Source of the DNA: Aspidapion aeneum
Taxonomy: Eukaryota > Arthropoda > Insecta > Coleoptera > Brentidae
DNA: 64,000 bases
Direction: 5' to 3'
NCBI GenBank assembly: GCA_963576565.1
Contig: OY755044.1
Coordinates: forward strand, 40,507,235 to 40,571,234
Positions 44,262 through 55,506 of the stretch are shown here, piece by piece (position 1 is the stretch's first letter; the number at the start of each line of letters is the position of its first letter). A model generated the notes under the pieces. It saw nothing but the letters and a program-made list of their open reading frames with translations. It was not told where the DNA came from and made no database searches. The position numbers and the translations under genes are program-made.

Positions 44262-45120
44262 CGTCTCGATCAACATTTCCGAGGTAAGGTCTTAGTCTGT
44301 CTAGATGAACAACTTTCATCTTGGACTTCGGGCTTCTCTGTATTCGGTAGACTACATCATTAAATCCTTCCCATGGTGGTGTCAACTTAGGTGATCTTCC
44401 TTTCTTACGTTGAGGATTGTATAGTCAGACTTGATCATTCTCTTTGAACCCAGAAGAGTTTGCTTTCAGGTCATATCTCGCTTTCATGCGGTCACAGGCT
44501 ATTTCTATTCGCTCTCTAACGACCTCATGGATATCGTGCAGATTTTGCCTTTAACGTTCGACATAATCATTAACCTCTAAGTGTTCTTCTTCAGGTGAAC
44601 CAAACATGATATCACATGGTAAACGCAGTTCTCTACCAAACAGGATACTAGATGGAGTAGCTCCTGTCGTATTGTGTATGGCCGTTCTGTAGGCCATCAA
44701 AAACAATGGAATATATTGGTCCCCATCTGTTTGGTGTTCATCAACAACTTTGCAAAGATGTTCTTCTATTGTTTTATTAAATCTTTCAACCATACCATCT
44801 GACTGCGGATATAAAGCAGTAGTTCGTGTTTTATGTATTCCTAAAAGGTCACAGAGATTCTGGAAGAGCTTTGATTTAAAGTTCCTCCCTTGATCTGAAT
44901 GTAGTTCCAAAGGAATTCCAAATCTGCTGAAAACATCATTTACCAGAACTTCTGCAACTGTAGTGGCCTCTTGGTTAGGCAAAGTAAAAACTTCTGGCCA
45001 TTTAGTAAAGTAATCCATAACAACAAGGATGTATTTGTTGCCCTTTTTAGTTTCTGGAAATGGTCCGGCCACATCAATAGCAATGCGTTCAAATGGCAGG
45101 CCTACGTTATATTGTTTCAT
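44262..45120 (-). pseudogene. Gypsy integrase, catalytic core and C-terminal domain
   Basis: The minus strand reads LPFERIAIDVAGPFPETKKG (first catalytic Asp), LELHSDQGRNFKSKLF (second Asp) and PQSDGMVERFNKTIEEHL (catalytic Glu), followed by AYRTAIHNTTGATPSSILFG. This is a complete DDE triad. Past a stop near 44550 the frame continues with a C-terminal GPY/F-like segment (LTPPWEGFNDVVYRIQRSPK, then SKMKVVHLDRLRPY). Integrase inserts the cDNA into host DNA. The stop and an upstream break at about 45170 leave it inactive. The LTPPWEG...HLDRL tail resembles Mdg1/412-like elements (recalled). Confidence 0.9.
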
Positions 45121-45492
45121 TTGACCTCTGGACCTTGTTTTGGGACCTTGGCTGGCTGCGCAAGTCGAACGTCAGCGGCACCAGTTTTTTACATCTTGAA
45201 AGTAATTGACCCAATAAAATCGGTTTCGAATTTTGTCCATAGTTTTATTTATGCCTAGGTGCGCGCCTGATTTTCCACCATGGCATTGGGCAATTACATT
45301 GTCTACCATGCTCCTAGGAACTATTACTTGATTAATCACAGTAAGGCCTTCGGCACTTTCCCAGGCACGTTTAAGAATGTTTTCTTCTACAATCAGTGAA
45401 TCCCATTGTGCCCACAGTGATTTGAATATCATCCCTTGATTTGCGATATCTTGCCAAGACGGTTGTGGCTTGTTCTCTTCTTTTAATCGCAA
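45121..45492 (-). pseudogene. Gypsy integrase N-terminal HHCC zinc domain
   Basis: The minus strand encodes VIAQCHGGKSGAHLGINKTM DKIRNRFYW and VKNWCR, then a stop, then S-CAASQGPKTR. The H-x4/5-H...C-x2-C binding pattern is visible: two His in HGGKSGAH and Cys in NWC and CAAS, with a stop where the second region starts. It joins to the catalytic core at 45120. Confidence 0.8.
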
Positions 45493-45510
45493 AATAGGTC
45501 CTACATAATT

Positions 45511-46030
45511 TTATCTGACGCACGTAGGTAATTCCTTCTTTCTCCTGCAATGTTTACAATCTTCAGGGCAAGGTCTTCTGGACAATGCATCTGCATTATT
45601 ATGCACCCTTCCCGCTCGGTGCTTAATTTGATAATGGTATTGTTGTAGCTTTTCTATCCATCTCGCGACTTGCCCCTCAGGTTGTTTCATTTTCATGAGC
45701 CACTGTAACGCAGCATGATCTGTTCTAATCAGAAACTCTTGTCCGTAAAGATATTTGTGAAAGTGATCTACAGATTTAATTATGGCTAGGAGCTCCTTTC
45801 TGGTAACACAATAATTTCTCTCTGGTTTGGATAGCTTCTTGCTGAAAAATTCGATGACCCGTTCTTCTCCATCTTGTACTTGGGAGAGTACTGCTCCTAT
45901 GCCATCGTTGCTCGCATCAGTATCTAATATGAATTTTCCTCTTGGAATGGGATATGCAAGAATCGGACTAGAACATAATGCTGCTTTTAGTCTTCTAAAT
46001 GCTTGGTCACATTAGGTATTCTATTTATAA
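45511..46030 (-). pseudogene. Gypsy RNase H domain
   Basis: Minus-strand frames read FILDTDASNDGIGAVLSQVQ, EFFSKKLSKPERNYCVTRKE LLAI and FLIRTDHAALQWLMKMKQPE, ending HRAGRVHNNADALSR. These are the DASxxGxGAVL, ELLA and RTDHxAL landmarks and the NxxADALSR end of gypsy RNase H, which degrades the RNA strand during reverse transcription. Stops break the frame from the RT. Confidence 0.85.
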
Positions 46031-46039
46031 GAAGCTTTA

Positions 46040-47640
46040 TCTTCTGTAAGTCTATGTAATGGAGACGCTATTTTGGCGAATCCTTCTACAAATCGTCTGT
46101 AGTATGTACACAGACCCAAAAAGTTTTTCAATTCATGTTTGTCACGAGGTTGAGGCCATTATTTTATTGCTTGTAACTTCTTTTCGTCGGTATGGATGCC
46201 TTCTCGGGAAACGACGTGACCCAAGAACTCAACTTTTTCTTGATATATATAGAAAACATTTCTTTGAGTTTAGTTTAAGATTTCCTGATTCCTGAAAATA
46301 CTTCTCGTAAATTGTCTACATGATCTTGAAATGATTTTCCCATTACTATGACATCATCCAAATAGACTAAGCAGGTTTTCCAAGTAAGGCCTCATAGAAC
46401 GACTTCCATTAGTCTTTCAAATGTAGCTGGGGCATTGCATAGGCCAAATGGTATCACATTAAACTGATAAAGTCCACTTTCAGCAGAGAATGCAGTCTTC
46501 TCTTTATCTCTTTCAAAGATTCCTACTTGCCAATACCCACTTTTCAGGTCAAGAGTGGAAAACCAATATGATCCTGCCAACGTTGTCAATGTGTCGTCTA
46601 TTCTTGGCAGTGGGTAACTGTCTTTCTTGGTCACATCGTTAAGTTTCCTGTAGTCGACACAAAATCTAGTACTTCCATCCTTTTTAGTGACCAACACCAC
46701 AGGAGACGACCAAGGACTTGATGACTCTTCAATAACCCCGTCACTGAGCATTTTATTAATGAGATTGTGAACTTCTTCTTGTTTGGCCATTGGTAGTCTT
46801 CTTGGGGGCTGTCTTATCGGTTGGGCATCGCCAGTGTTGATGGAATGTTGAATAAGGTTTGTGCGTCCCGAACTACTCTTAGTTTCGAAGATATTTCTTT
46901 GTTCTTCTATAAACTCTCTCGCTTTACTAAATTCTTCTGGAGTGAGATGTTGCCAAGTTGACTCAAATAGCTGAAGTACCTCCATTGGTAACTTGCTTTT
47001 ATCCTCGGAAGTTGGCTCTTCACATCTTGTTAATTTCTGGACTGGCTCAAATAATGCTACCACCTCCCCCTTATTAATTTTGACACTATTTGGGAAAATA
47101 TTGGCGACTCTAATCGGGATGTCTTTATCGGTTTTAACTAGTGACTTTGTAACGAGGTAGGTGTTGGGTGTATTCTGTTGGCTTATGAGTCCGACGCAGC
47201 TTGATGTTTTACTTTCTAGCCTCCCAAAAATTATGGTCTCACTATTACCGACCAGTCTTGTTGTGCATACTGCCACCACCTTTATTGGTTCCTTATTAAA
47301 GTGACTATTTGACAAAATGAACTCTTCATTCCCAAATCTTAGGGTATTTAGTTTATTATCAAACGCAAATCCATGTTTTCTTATCAAGTCCATTCCCAAA
47401 ATAAATTCGTCTTCTATTTCGGCAACCAATACAGTGTGGCGAATCTTTAATCTTCCCAGCTGTAGGTCTATGTCTGTCTGCCCCAACACGTCGGCGGATT
47501 CTCCAGTCACAGTCTTAAGTGTTATTTTCTTTTCTGTTGGTCGAATTTTATATCTCGTTGCAATTTTGAACTTAAGCAATGATATGGCAGTACCAATGTC
47601 TACTGTTATGTTAACTTTAATTGATTAATAGTTAATTGAA
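46040..47640 (-). pseudogene. Gypsy protease and reverse transcriptase
   Basis: The largest frame (47579-46392, 395 codons) starts within the protease: VDIGTAISLL just upstream replaces the usual DTGA active-site motif (Thr to Ile), and DEFILGMDLIRKHG is its second signature. RT follows: SPWSSPVVLVTKKDGSTRFC VDYRKLN, STLDLKSGYWQVGI with the first catalytic Asp, and FGLCNAPATFERLM. A stop at 46392 precedes TCLVYLDDVIV, the YLDD box, so catalysis would be split by a stop. Downstream to about 46040 connection-domain sequence is further frameshifted. A stop near 47620 separates it from gag. Confidence 0.9.
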
Positions 47641-47653
47641 TAAATTTTGGGGG

Positions 47654-47986
47654 CTACATTCCCTTTAGCCAACACCCGCCCCTTGCGTTGACTAGTTTTA
47701 GTTTTCCTGATTTCTTCTTCGGTTCATTCTCTGTCCCGCTAGATGGTGAGCGAGACCTTATTTGCACACGACAATCGCGTTGAATATGCCGTGTACGTCC
47801 ACATCTAAAACACTTTCCATTTGGAGAGGGACGTCTGTTTTCTTTTAAAGAGTCAATCTTCTGTATCAGTGATTGAAGAATTTGACTTAGCGTCTTTGAG
47901 GGAACCTCTTGTTCATTGCTCATTTCTTCACCCTCCTGAATTGAGACAGCCCTTACTGTTGGCCTGGACATATTATTTGATGACTC
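47654..47986 (-). pseudogene. Gypsy gag nucleocapsid part
   Basis: The minus strand continues gag after the LINE: ESSNN-MSRPTVRAVSIQEG, then SKTLSQILQSLIQKIDSLKE and GKCFRCGRTRHIQRDC, a CX2CX4HX4C zinc knuckle, followed by a basic Ser/Arg region. The joint is exact: RALEI ends at the right side of the LINE and ESSNN starts on the left, giving an unbroken frame when the LINE is removed. Confidence 0.85.
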
Positions 47987-48094
47987 AATTTCAAGGGCTT
48001 ATTTCAGGATAGCCATGCTAGAACACAAAATGAAGAAGTTTTATATAGCGAATGGAAAAAATCCCAAAACGAAAAAAAATCACTTAGTGTACAA

Positions 48095-49294
48095 GTGGAT
48101 TATCTCCGAAGTCAACTGGAAAGTATGCAAAAAAAAATTGTTTCAGAGACAAAAGTCACTAAAAAAGAAGAGTCTGACATGGACTACATTACTGATGAGG
48201 ACGGTCTAGCAAGAGAAACTGAGTGGATCAGACAAAAAGGAAAAGGTTGGAAAAAACGTCGAATGGATACTTCACTCTCACCACTACAAAAAAGCTCGGG
48301 CACTGGAGAGCCCTCCAATAAAACACAAAATGAAGAACCCCCTACTAAGGTTAAAAAAGCTCCATTACCTCCACCGATTATGGTAAATGGCGTAAATAAT
48401 TTTAATGATATTTATGAAAAGTTAAATATCATACAAGGAGTTAAAATAAAAGTTTTAAATAACGAAAATATTAAAATAAATGTACAGGACGCAGACATCT
48501 ATCGGCTGGTTACTAAAATGCTTAATGAAATAAATTATCAATGGCACTCATACGAAAACAAACAAATAAGGCCAATTAGAGTAATAGCGAATAGGCTACA
48601 CTTCTCATGTGACCCACAAAAAATTGTAGCTGATCTACAAAAAGAAGGTTTTAAGGCACTGGAAGCCAGCAACAAACTGAAATGGATAACAAGACAACCT
48701 CTTAACATGTTTATGCTCACATTTAGCCACGATGAAGATATCAACAAAATTTTTTAAATTTCCAGTATCCTTGGGATTGAAGTGGAAATAAAAGCACTAA
48801 AAACCTCAAAATTAGTCCCTCAATGCAAAAGATGTCAATCTTATGGACACACGCAAAAATATTGCGCTAAAGAACCACGTTGCGTAAAATGCACGGGGAA
48901 ATATCTTACTGTAGAATGCCCCAAACCAAAAGAATCTGAGCCAAAATACATCCACTGTGGAGGCAAGCATCCTGCTAACTACAGAGGATGCCTTGTTGCT
49001 AAAGAAATACAAAAATTGAAAAATAAACCTAAGAAACCGAATCTCACACCAAACGGGATTACAAATAGACAAACCCAACAGACAAGAAACACAGTCACAC
49101 AAAACTCTGTGACAAGGACATACAGCCAAGTAGCAGCAACAGCTACTATACCTGATATTAATATCAATAGTCAAAATACTATGGAACAAACACTTCAATT
49201 AATTTTGGAGAAATTGAACAAACTTGATGAGCGATTAACTAAACTAGAAAGTAGCAATAACGGAGCTACCAAGATGCCTCAAAATGGTCAGTAA
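48095..49294 (+). pseudogene. Jockey ORF1, gag-like protein with zinc knuckles
   Basis: The first part (48095-48757) has a Lys-rich, Pro-rich N-terminus and a region ending QPLNMFMLTFSH like the PRE_C2HC domain preceding Jockey knuckles. A stop at 48755-48757 and a frame change separate it from 48782-49294. That second part carries CKRCQSYGHTQKYCA (CX2CX4HX4C), CVKCTGKYLTVEC and a third knuckle HCGGKHPANYRGC, with some ligands altered (His to Tyr in the second, first Cys to Tyr in the third). A Gln/Asn-rich tail with a short coiled-coil (LILEKLNKLDERLTKLES) follows. The family protein binds element RNA; this copy is broken. Confidence 0.85.
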
Positions 49295-50010
49295 TCTTAG
49301 AATTCTAGCTTGGAATGCCAATGGTCTCTTGCAACATCAGCAAGACTAGACAAGCAAGTTATTCTAGATATAGAAAAATTGAGATCTGTCTTGTGTCAGA
49401 AACGCATTTCACTAACCAGTCTCACATTAAATTTAAGGGTTAAAAAGTGTATCATACAACTCACCCTAGCAATACTACACATGGGGGAAGTGCTGTAATT
49501 ATTAAAGAAAATATATCACACTATGAGGAGATGGGATATAAAACCATAGAGATTCAAGCTACATTAGTAAGTGTAAAACCAAAACATATACACTAGTCAT
49601 AAGTGCTGTCTATATACCACCAAGGCACTTACTAAAGAAAAATCAATATCTTAATTTTCTCAGAAAATTAGGAAACCGTTTTATAATTGGAGGTGACTTT
49701 AATGCAAAAAATACCTACTGGGGATCTAGACTGACGAATTCTAAAGGAAAATAACTTTTGCTAGCTATTAAGCCCACATACTATCCAACAGATCCAGGAA
49801 AAATTCCAGATCTAACTGATTTTTTTATAGTAAAAAATATATCTTTAAGTTTTGTAGATATAGAAGAAAGTTTTGATTTACACTCAGATCATTCACCTAT
49901 TATTCTAACTCTTAGTAAAAACATAATAAAGAAAGAAGCAAATATCTCACTAGTTAATAAACTGACTGACTGGATTAGTTTTAAACAAAGTCTGTCAGAA
50001 AAAATAAAGT
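49285..50010 (+). pseudogene. Jockey ORF2, endonuclease domain
   Basis: Plus-strand frames give NLRILAWNANGLLQH, KTYTLVISAVYIPPRHLLKK, FIIGGDFNAKNTYWGSR and FDLHSDHSPIILTLS. These are the N-terminal Asn block, the GDFNAKN motif and the SDH motif of APE-type LINE endonucleases. At least three frame changes occur between 49310 and 49760. Confidence 0.85.
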
Positions 50011-50014
50011 ACCA

Positions 50015-51364
50015 TTGCAAACGCCAGAACAAATCGATAAAGAAGTTGAATATTTTGTTGCAAATATTCAACAAGCAGCTTGGGAAAACAGTCCAAAACC
50101 AAAAAGAATTTTTAAGGGAAAAAACTATCCAAAGGAAATTAGAGACCTTGTATTGGAAAAAAGGAAACTAAGAAGAAAGTGGCAGGAAAGCCGTGATCCT
50201 CGGGACAAAACAAATCTCAACAACATGACGCAGCGCATTAGGCGAGAAATTCTAGTAATAAAAAATGAATCTATTAACCATTTTCTTAATGAACTTACAG
50301 ATGATAAAAATACCGACTATTCCCTTTGGAAAGCAACCAAAGATTTTAAAAGACCAATTATCCAAATTCCACCCATACGAAAATCTAACAACCAGTGGGC
50401 AAGGAGTAACAAAGAAAAAGCAGATATTTTTGCAAGTCATTTAGAAAAAACATTTCAGCCCCACGAAGCACCGGATGAAAACTTTCATTTAAATGAACCC
50501 CATCAAATCGAAGACCATATTAAGCTTGCATCACCAAAAGAAATATTAACCGAAATCAAAAATATTAATTCGAAAAAAGCCCCAGGGTATGATCTTATTA
50601 ACGGAGTAGTCATAAAACAACTCCCCAGAAAAGCTATCGTAAAACTATGCAACCTAATTAATGCGTCCTTTAGGCTTAGGTATGTACCTAAACTGTGGAA
50701 AGTTGCAGAAGTTATCATGATCCCAAAACCGGGAAAACCACTCCATGACGTGTCATCTTACAGACCAATATCTTTGCCTCCAATTATATCCAAGCTCTAT
50801 GAGAAATTATTGCTTAAAAGAATAAAACCCATCATAGAAAGACAAGAAATTATTCCATCTCATCAATTTGGTTTTCGAGACAAGCATTCCACGATAGATC
50901 AAGTACATAGAATTACTAATATAATAGAAAAAGCACTAGAAGAGGGAAAAGTTTGTTCTGCAGTTTTTCTAGATGTAGCACAAGCATTTGACAAAGTGTG
51001 GCATGAAGGCCTTACTTTTAAACTAAAACGGTTTCTGCCAAAACAATATTCGGATATTTTAGAATCATACATATCTGATAGACATTTTAGAGTAAAACAG
51101 GAAGACTCATACTCAAATTTAAGAGAAATTCAAGCGGGCGTGCCCCAGGGTAGCGTACTAGGCCCTTATCTATACTTATTATTCACTTGCGATATCCCAA
51201 AGCCAGAAAATTGTCACTTAGCAACATTTGCGGATGATACTGGTTTATTGACGGTAGAAAAATCTATTGAAAAATGCATAGAAAAACTTCAGGACGCATT
51301 CACCGAAGTTCACAGTTGGACCACAAAGTGGCGAATAAAATTAAATGAAACCAAATCATGGTGA
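50015..51364 (+). pseudogene. Jockey ORF2, reverse transcriptase domain
   Basis: A 449-codon frame holds NSKKAPGYDLINGVVIKQLP, SSYRPISLPPIISKLYEKLL, HQFGFRDKHSTIDQVHRI, AVFLDVAQAFDKVWHEGL (first catalytic Asp), AGVPQGSVLGPYLY and LATFADDTGLL (catalytic DD). All RT blocks 1-5 are intact, so this is the best-preserved enzyme domain in the window. The frame starts internally, in frame-shifted continuation of the endonuclease, and ends at a TGA at 51362 after IKLNETKSW. Confidence 0.92.
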
Positions 51365-51894
51365 TTTTACAAACAAAAATATAAATCACATACAAATAAC
51401 AATTAACAATACCATATTCAAATCAGGCAAAATATCTCGGTATAACACTTGATGCCAAATTGCGCTGGAAAGCACATGTTAAGAAAAAAAAAGAAGAACT
51501 TGAGATAAGGTATAGAAAAATGAACTGGCTAATTGGAAGGAAGTCCAACTTAACAATTCATAATAAGTTACTGCTTTATAGACAAATACTGAAACCAGTA
51601 TGGACATATGGTATTCAACTATGGGGTTGTGCAAAAGAGAGCAACATTCTAGTTTTACAGAGATTTCAAAATAAAGTATTAAGAAACATTGTGAATGCAC
51701 CTTGGTACGTTCGAAATAGTGACCTTCATCGAGATCTAAAAATCGAAACTGTAGCAGAGACTATAAAAAAGTACGCAAAAAGCCATGAAGATAGACTCCA
51801 TCGGCATGTGAATGTGGAAGCAATTCAGCTTCTAGACAATACTATGCTAGTTCGAAGACTAAAAAGAGTGAAGCCGTTTGAGCTAGTAAGCTGA
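51365..51894 (+). pseudogene. Jockey ORF2, C-terminal part
   Basis: After a frameshift the frame reads YLGITLDAKLRWKAHVKKKK, WLIGRKSNLTIHNKLLLYRQ, ILKPVWTYGIQLWGCAKESN and LQRFQNKVLRNIVNAPWYVR then NSDLHRDLKIETV. This is the standard Jockey tail up to a TGA near 51892. An untranslated A-rich tail follows. Confidence 0.9.
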
Positions 51895-52099
51895 GTGAAT
51901 TATATAAAACAAAATAATGCTATAAACACAACACATTTGTGAGTTACAGACTAAACAAAGCGGGGAGAACTGTTGAGTGAACCCTAAGTTTAAATCTGAC
52001 TTTTCTAGTAAATTAAGTTAAAACAAAATTGCTAATTAGTCTAACTGACTAAATTGTAATACAATAAACACAGTGTGTTTGACAAATAAAGAAAAAAAA

Positions 52100-53127
52100 T
52101 TAAATTTCAAGGGCTCGAATCAACACTTCGCTGCTGTTATGGAAGCATTCTCGACGAAGTAATTTTGCTAAGTCCGTGTCTCGCAAGCCGTTAATAAAGC
52201 GATCTACCGTGAAGGGATCTCTGTAATTTTCTGGCATTTCTGGGTAAGCCAAGTACATCAGCCTCCTAATATCCGCTGCATACTCTTGTAATGATTCCCC
52301 TGCTCTTTGTTGACGAACATTTAATTCAGACCAATGTAAATTTTGCAAGTGTTCGTCTCCTACCTTCTTTCTAACGCTGCCACTAAAGTGTCATAATTCT
52401 GTTTTTGTTCGACTGGAATGGACCGTAAAAGTCCCAGAGCAGGTTCTCGCAGAGCTACTAACAAAGCTCTAGCTTTTTCGTCATCATCCCAACCATTTGC
52501 AGCAGCGGCAGCTTCAAACTGTTGTTTGTAAGTAGACCAGGAAGACGTACCATCAAAATTTGGAGGCTTAATGTTTTGGTTAGAATTTACAACACATCCT
52601 TGAGCTTTTATTTTGTTGTGTTCTTTCTGAAGCTGTATAAACTGTTTTGACATGTCCTGGAATTTTTCTTCCATGGTTTGAAAAACTTCTTCCCTAACAT
52701 TCTGTAGTTTGGTCTCCACTTTTTCTTCAACATTCTGCAATTTGTTTTGTACCTTTTCTTCTACATTCTGCAATTTATTTTGTACCTTTTGTTCCACACT
52801 ATGCATTCTTTGCATTTCTTCCTAAAGATCTTCGGTTGCAGTCTTAAACTCTTCTCTTAGCTGTTCGGAGTTGCTCTTTATTTGATCGAAGTTTTCTTGA
52901 ATGCCCTCTAATCTTTGCTCAAATGTCTGTTTCATATCGTTCTGGTTTTGTTCAATCGTCTGTTTCATGTCGTTCTGGTTTTGTTCAATGGTCTGTCTCA
53001 TATTGTTTTGGTTTTGTTCCATGGTCTGTTTCATGTCGTCCTGGTTTTGAGCCATTTGAGCTGCTAGAGCCTGCATCATTGTAGTTAGATCTTCCATCTT
53101 TGCCGATCCTTGTTTGGTAAGCATCAA
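52100..53127 (-). pseudogene. Gypsy gag, coiled-coil and capsid region
   Basis: Minus-strand frames from 53127: a Gln/Asn-rich coiled coil with repeats of QNQNDMKQTIE type, one in-frame TAG at 52822-52824, then further EKVQNKLQNVE repeats (52815-52650) and NIKPPNFDGTSSWSTYKQQF EAAA. After a frame change near 52357 comes NVRQQRAGESLQEYAADIRR LMYLAYPE, DRFINGLRD and IRALEI. The PPxFDGxxxWxxYxxQFE and ESLxEYAxDIxRL blocks are typical gypsy-type capsid in insects. The frame runs directly into the nucleocapsid part across the LINE. Confidence 0.85.
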
Positions 53128-53139
53128 CTTTCTGACAAA

Positions 53140-53865
53140 TCTCTATAAACGTTTGTTTTTGGGCTATAAAGCTAATGTTGCAGTCGGTTTTTCAATATCT
53201 CTACCAATTCTTAAATAGAACCTAATGGAATGTTCTGCAATATACTGGTAAATGTTACTCTTTCTGCTACTAGACAAATGTAGAAGTCACTTTTTGATTA
53301 TCTCTTTTGTTTCTCGAATAGACCGTCGTAAAATGTTATGGAATATTCTAGAAATAATTTATAATTCTTACTTTTAAAATAACTAAGCTACTGTCGAAGT
53401 CGGTTTTTGTATATCTCTTCTGGTTTTCGAATAGAACGTCATAGAATGTTATGGAATATTCTAGAAAATCTTGCTAATTCTTGTTTTTGAAATAACTAAA
53501 CTAATGTCGAAGTCGGTATTTGTATATCTTTTCTAGTTTTTAAATAGAACGTCGTAGAAAGTGATAGAATATTCTAGAAAATCTCTCTAATTATCAGTTT
53601 TTGGACTGTTAGGTTAATGTCGAAGTCGGTTCTCAAATATCTCTTTTGGTTTTTGAATAAAACAATATCGAACTTCTTCGAATATTCTGGAAAAATAACT
53701 TACTGTTCTTCTGTCCAATTGTCCTAGCCGGTGGTACTATGTAAGGGTAGTCTTTGCACTATTCAGTTCTGAATATTCTGGCAAAATCACTTACTGTTCT
53801 CCTTTTTAATTGTCCTAGCCGGTGGTACTGTGTAAAGATAGTCTTTGTACTATTTATTTCTTTTA
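53140..53865 (-). repeat. Gypsy 5' leader with two tandem-repeat arrays
   Basis: tgtcgaagtcggt recurs at 53392, 53505 and 53619, with diverged versions at 53279 and 53176: five units of about 113 bp (one 103). Each also has gaatattctagaaaat and tagaacgtcgtagaa-type words. Nearer the primer site, ttgtcctagccggtggtact is repeated with a 91-bp period (units starting 53703 and 53794). The leader lies between LTR and gag. Confidence 0.85.
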
Positions 53866-53883
53866 ATCTCACTTCTGACACCA
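53866..53883 (-). promoter_or_regulatory. Primer-binding site of the gypsy element
   Basis: On the minus strand TGGTGTCAGAAGTGAGAT begins two bases inside the 5' LTR. It is complementary to a tRNA 3' end ...CACTTCTGACACCA, which I recall as tRNA-Leu type. Position and TGG start fit a PBS. Confidence 0.8.
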
Positions 53884-53885
53884 AT

Positions 53886-54308
53886 TGTTACGGGTTCACA
53901 ATTATTAATTAAAACTCGCAATTGTTGAAAACGATACGTCAATTTATTTCGACAAATTATGTACAAAAACACGCACTTAAACTTACTAATAACTTGCTAA
54001 TAATTCACTACTTTAATCCGCCTATTAACTTCGCGTTAACATCTAGCGATCACTATCATTGGTTATCTTTGACTGACTTCATACGCGGCGTCCGGCCCTA
54101 TATATAGGGTCTGCCTACAATTCGAGAACCATCCATCCTTCTTCGATTCACGAGCATTCTCGTCTCTTCCCGAAAGTACGCGGCCATGCATGAGTTTGTC
54201 ATAGATAACGCAACTAAAACCTAGACTAGGAATACAACCTTAAGATAAATCAACCTAATACTACACTAAACCTAAATAAATTCTAACTATAAACTTAAAT
54301 TTGTAACA
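53886..54308 (-). repeat. 5' LTR of the gypsy element
   Basis: TGTTACGGGTTCACAATTAT to AAACTTAAATTTGTAACA. Copy of 43806-44238 with the same tatatataggg box near 54100. In the element's direction this is the promoter LTR. Confidence 0.95.
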
Positions 54309-54312
54309 GTAT

Positions 54313-54770
54313 CTTCCTACCGAGTAGGCCGATTTTAATTTTTTACAGCTTGTTTTACTTCTTCTTTAAAGGCAAACAAATTTTGTAATTACACATTTAG
54401 CAATAAATCAAGTAGTTTTTGAGATATACCAAGATTATTAGTATTTCCGCTCGCAAAAGAATTAAAATAATACCCATACTCATTTTATTGTAGCTATAAT
54501 ATTACTGACATTTGTTTTTTTTTTGTTACATGGAAGGCTTTTTGTGGACTTTTTTTTGCAAAATGTTGGTGGTCTAAATAACGGTTAGGATATGTTTGCG
54601 ATCAATTGACCACGGTTCGGTTTACCACAGATTTTGATCACTCAACAAGAGGACAGGGTAGTTATGTTTTAAGAAATACTCTGCCAAAGCTCACACGATG
54701 TATAATAAAATTTTTATTTTTACCCATTTTGGTCCGCGAAAATAACCCCCTCCGCCACACGGGGATGCGT
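54313..54770. other. AT-rich flank of the gypsy element
   Basis: Nothing recognised; continues from the pre-insertion sequence at 43320-43800, which is likewise unassigned. Confidence 0.3.
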
Positions 54771-54779
54771 CTCTCTGGA

Positions 54780-55095
54780 AATTAGCCATATTGTCGTGAC
54801 GTCTGTCTGTCTGTGTATTTGTGTGTGTATATGTAAAGAGCTGATTAGATTTTGGTCAAAATCCATTAATGCTAATGACATTTTTTTGACAGTTTAAAAA
54901 TTGAAAACTTCTTAACGGAGAATGGCATCAATATGCCGGTTTCGGGATAAAGTAGAATTAAAAATTTCGTAGGAGCTTCTGTTTCTGAAATATTTACAAA
55001 AACTGTTTTTAAGACTAATATAGCGTGGAGTTCACTTGGAGTGTGCTAATGGGTTAAGAAGGTGTCAGATCCATCATGGATCCGTTTATTTAAAT
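54780..55095. repeat. Dispersed repeat, sister of 27490-27900
   Basis: attgtcgtgacgtctgtctg, gattttggtcaaaatccatt, aggagcttctgtttctgaaa, agtgtgctaatgggttaaga and tcagatccatcatggatcc follow the same order as at 27490-27900, with an internal deletion of about 60 bases after the gtgtatatgt run. Confidence 0.65.
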
Positions 55096-55506
55096 TTCGA
55101 AACGCTTTTTTCATGGTCCTGTTCACACCTAAAAAGCAATTTCCGGTTTACAAAAAGTCTAAATATTTCACAGAATGCACACTTATTTTTTTGTTTACCT
55201 TGATTGCTAAATAAAACAAATAGTACACAAATAATTACTTTAAGTTAAATGAACAAAATGCGACGAAATTCCTTAGTATGTTGTAATCATGGTTGTTGCC
55301 TATATTTGTACTATTAACATTTAGGGTCAAGGCACACTGTTTACAAATGATATTAAATTTTCTTGAAAATTGAAGTGATAAGAAATTTTGCGAAATTTAC
55401 TATCACTTATGTCCGTCAGATGATTTTAGTCTATGTCGTTATTAATATTTTTATAAACAATATCATATCGTGTTATTCGTTTGCAATAATTTCAGTTAAA
55501 CTCCTA

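Larger units (their letters stand above)
48000..52102 (+). mobile_element. Jockey-type non-LTR retrotransposon inserted in gypsy gag, 13-bp TSD
   Basis: AATTTCAAGGGCT flanks the element at 47987-47999 and 52103-52115. Its 3' end is A-rich (aaataaagaaaaaaaatt) and it carries an ORF1 with zinc knuckles, then an ORF2 with endonuclease and RT: the Jockey layout. At 4.1 kb it is close to full length. It is in opposite orientation to the gypsy host. A few frameshifts and stops disable it. Confidence 0.95.
43806..54308 (-). mobile_element. Ty3/gypsy LTR retrotransposon (with internal LINE), 4-bp TSD
   Basis: Two LTRs (43806-44238, 53886-54308) bracket gag, protease, RT, RNase H and integrase frames in the minus orientation. 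GTAT stands at 43802-43805 and 54309-54312. A primer-binding site lies next to the right LTR and a purine tract next to the left one, so transcription runs right to left. Domain order PR-RT-RH-IN defines Ty3/gypsy; no env frame was seen. Without the LINE at 48000-52102 the element is about 6.4 kb. Frames carry scattered stops and shifts. Confidence 0.95.

Noticed and set aside
48812..49198. 128-codon minus-strand frame
   Set aside because: It is the antisense shadow of the Jockey zinc-knuckle ORF.
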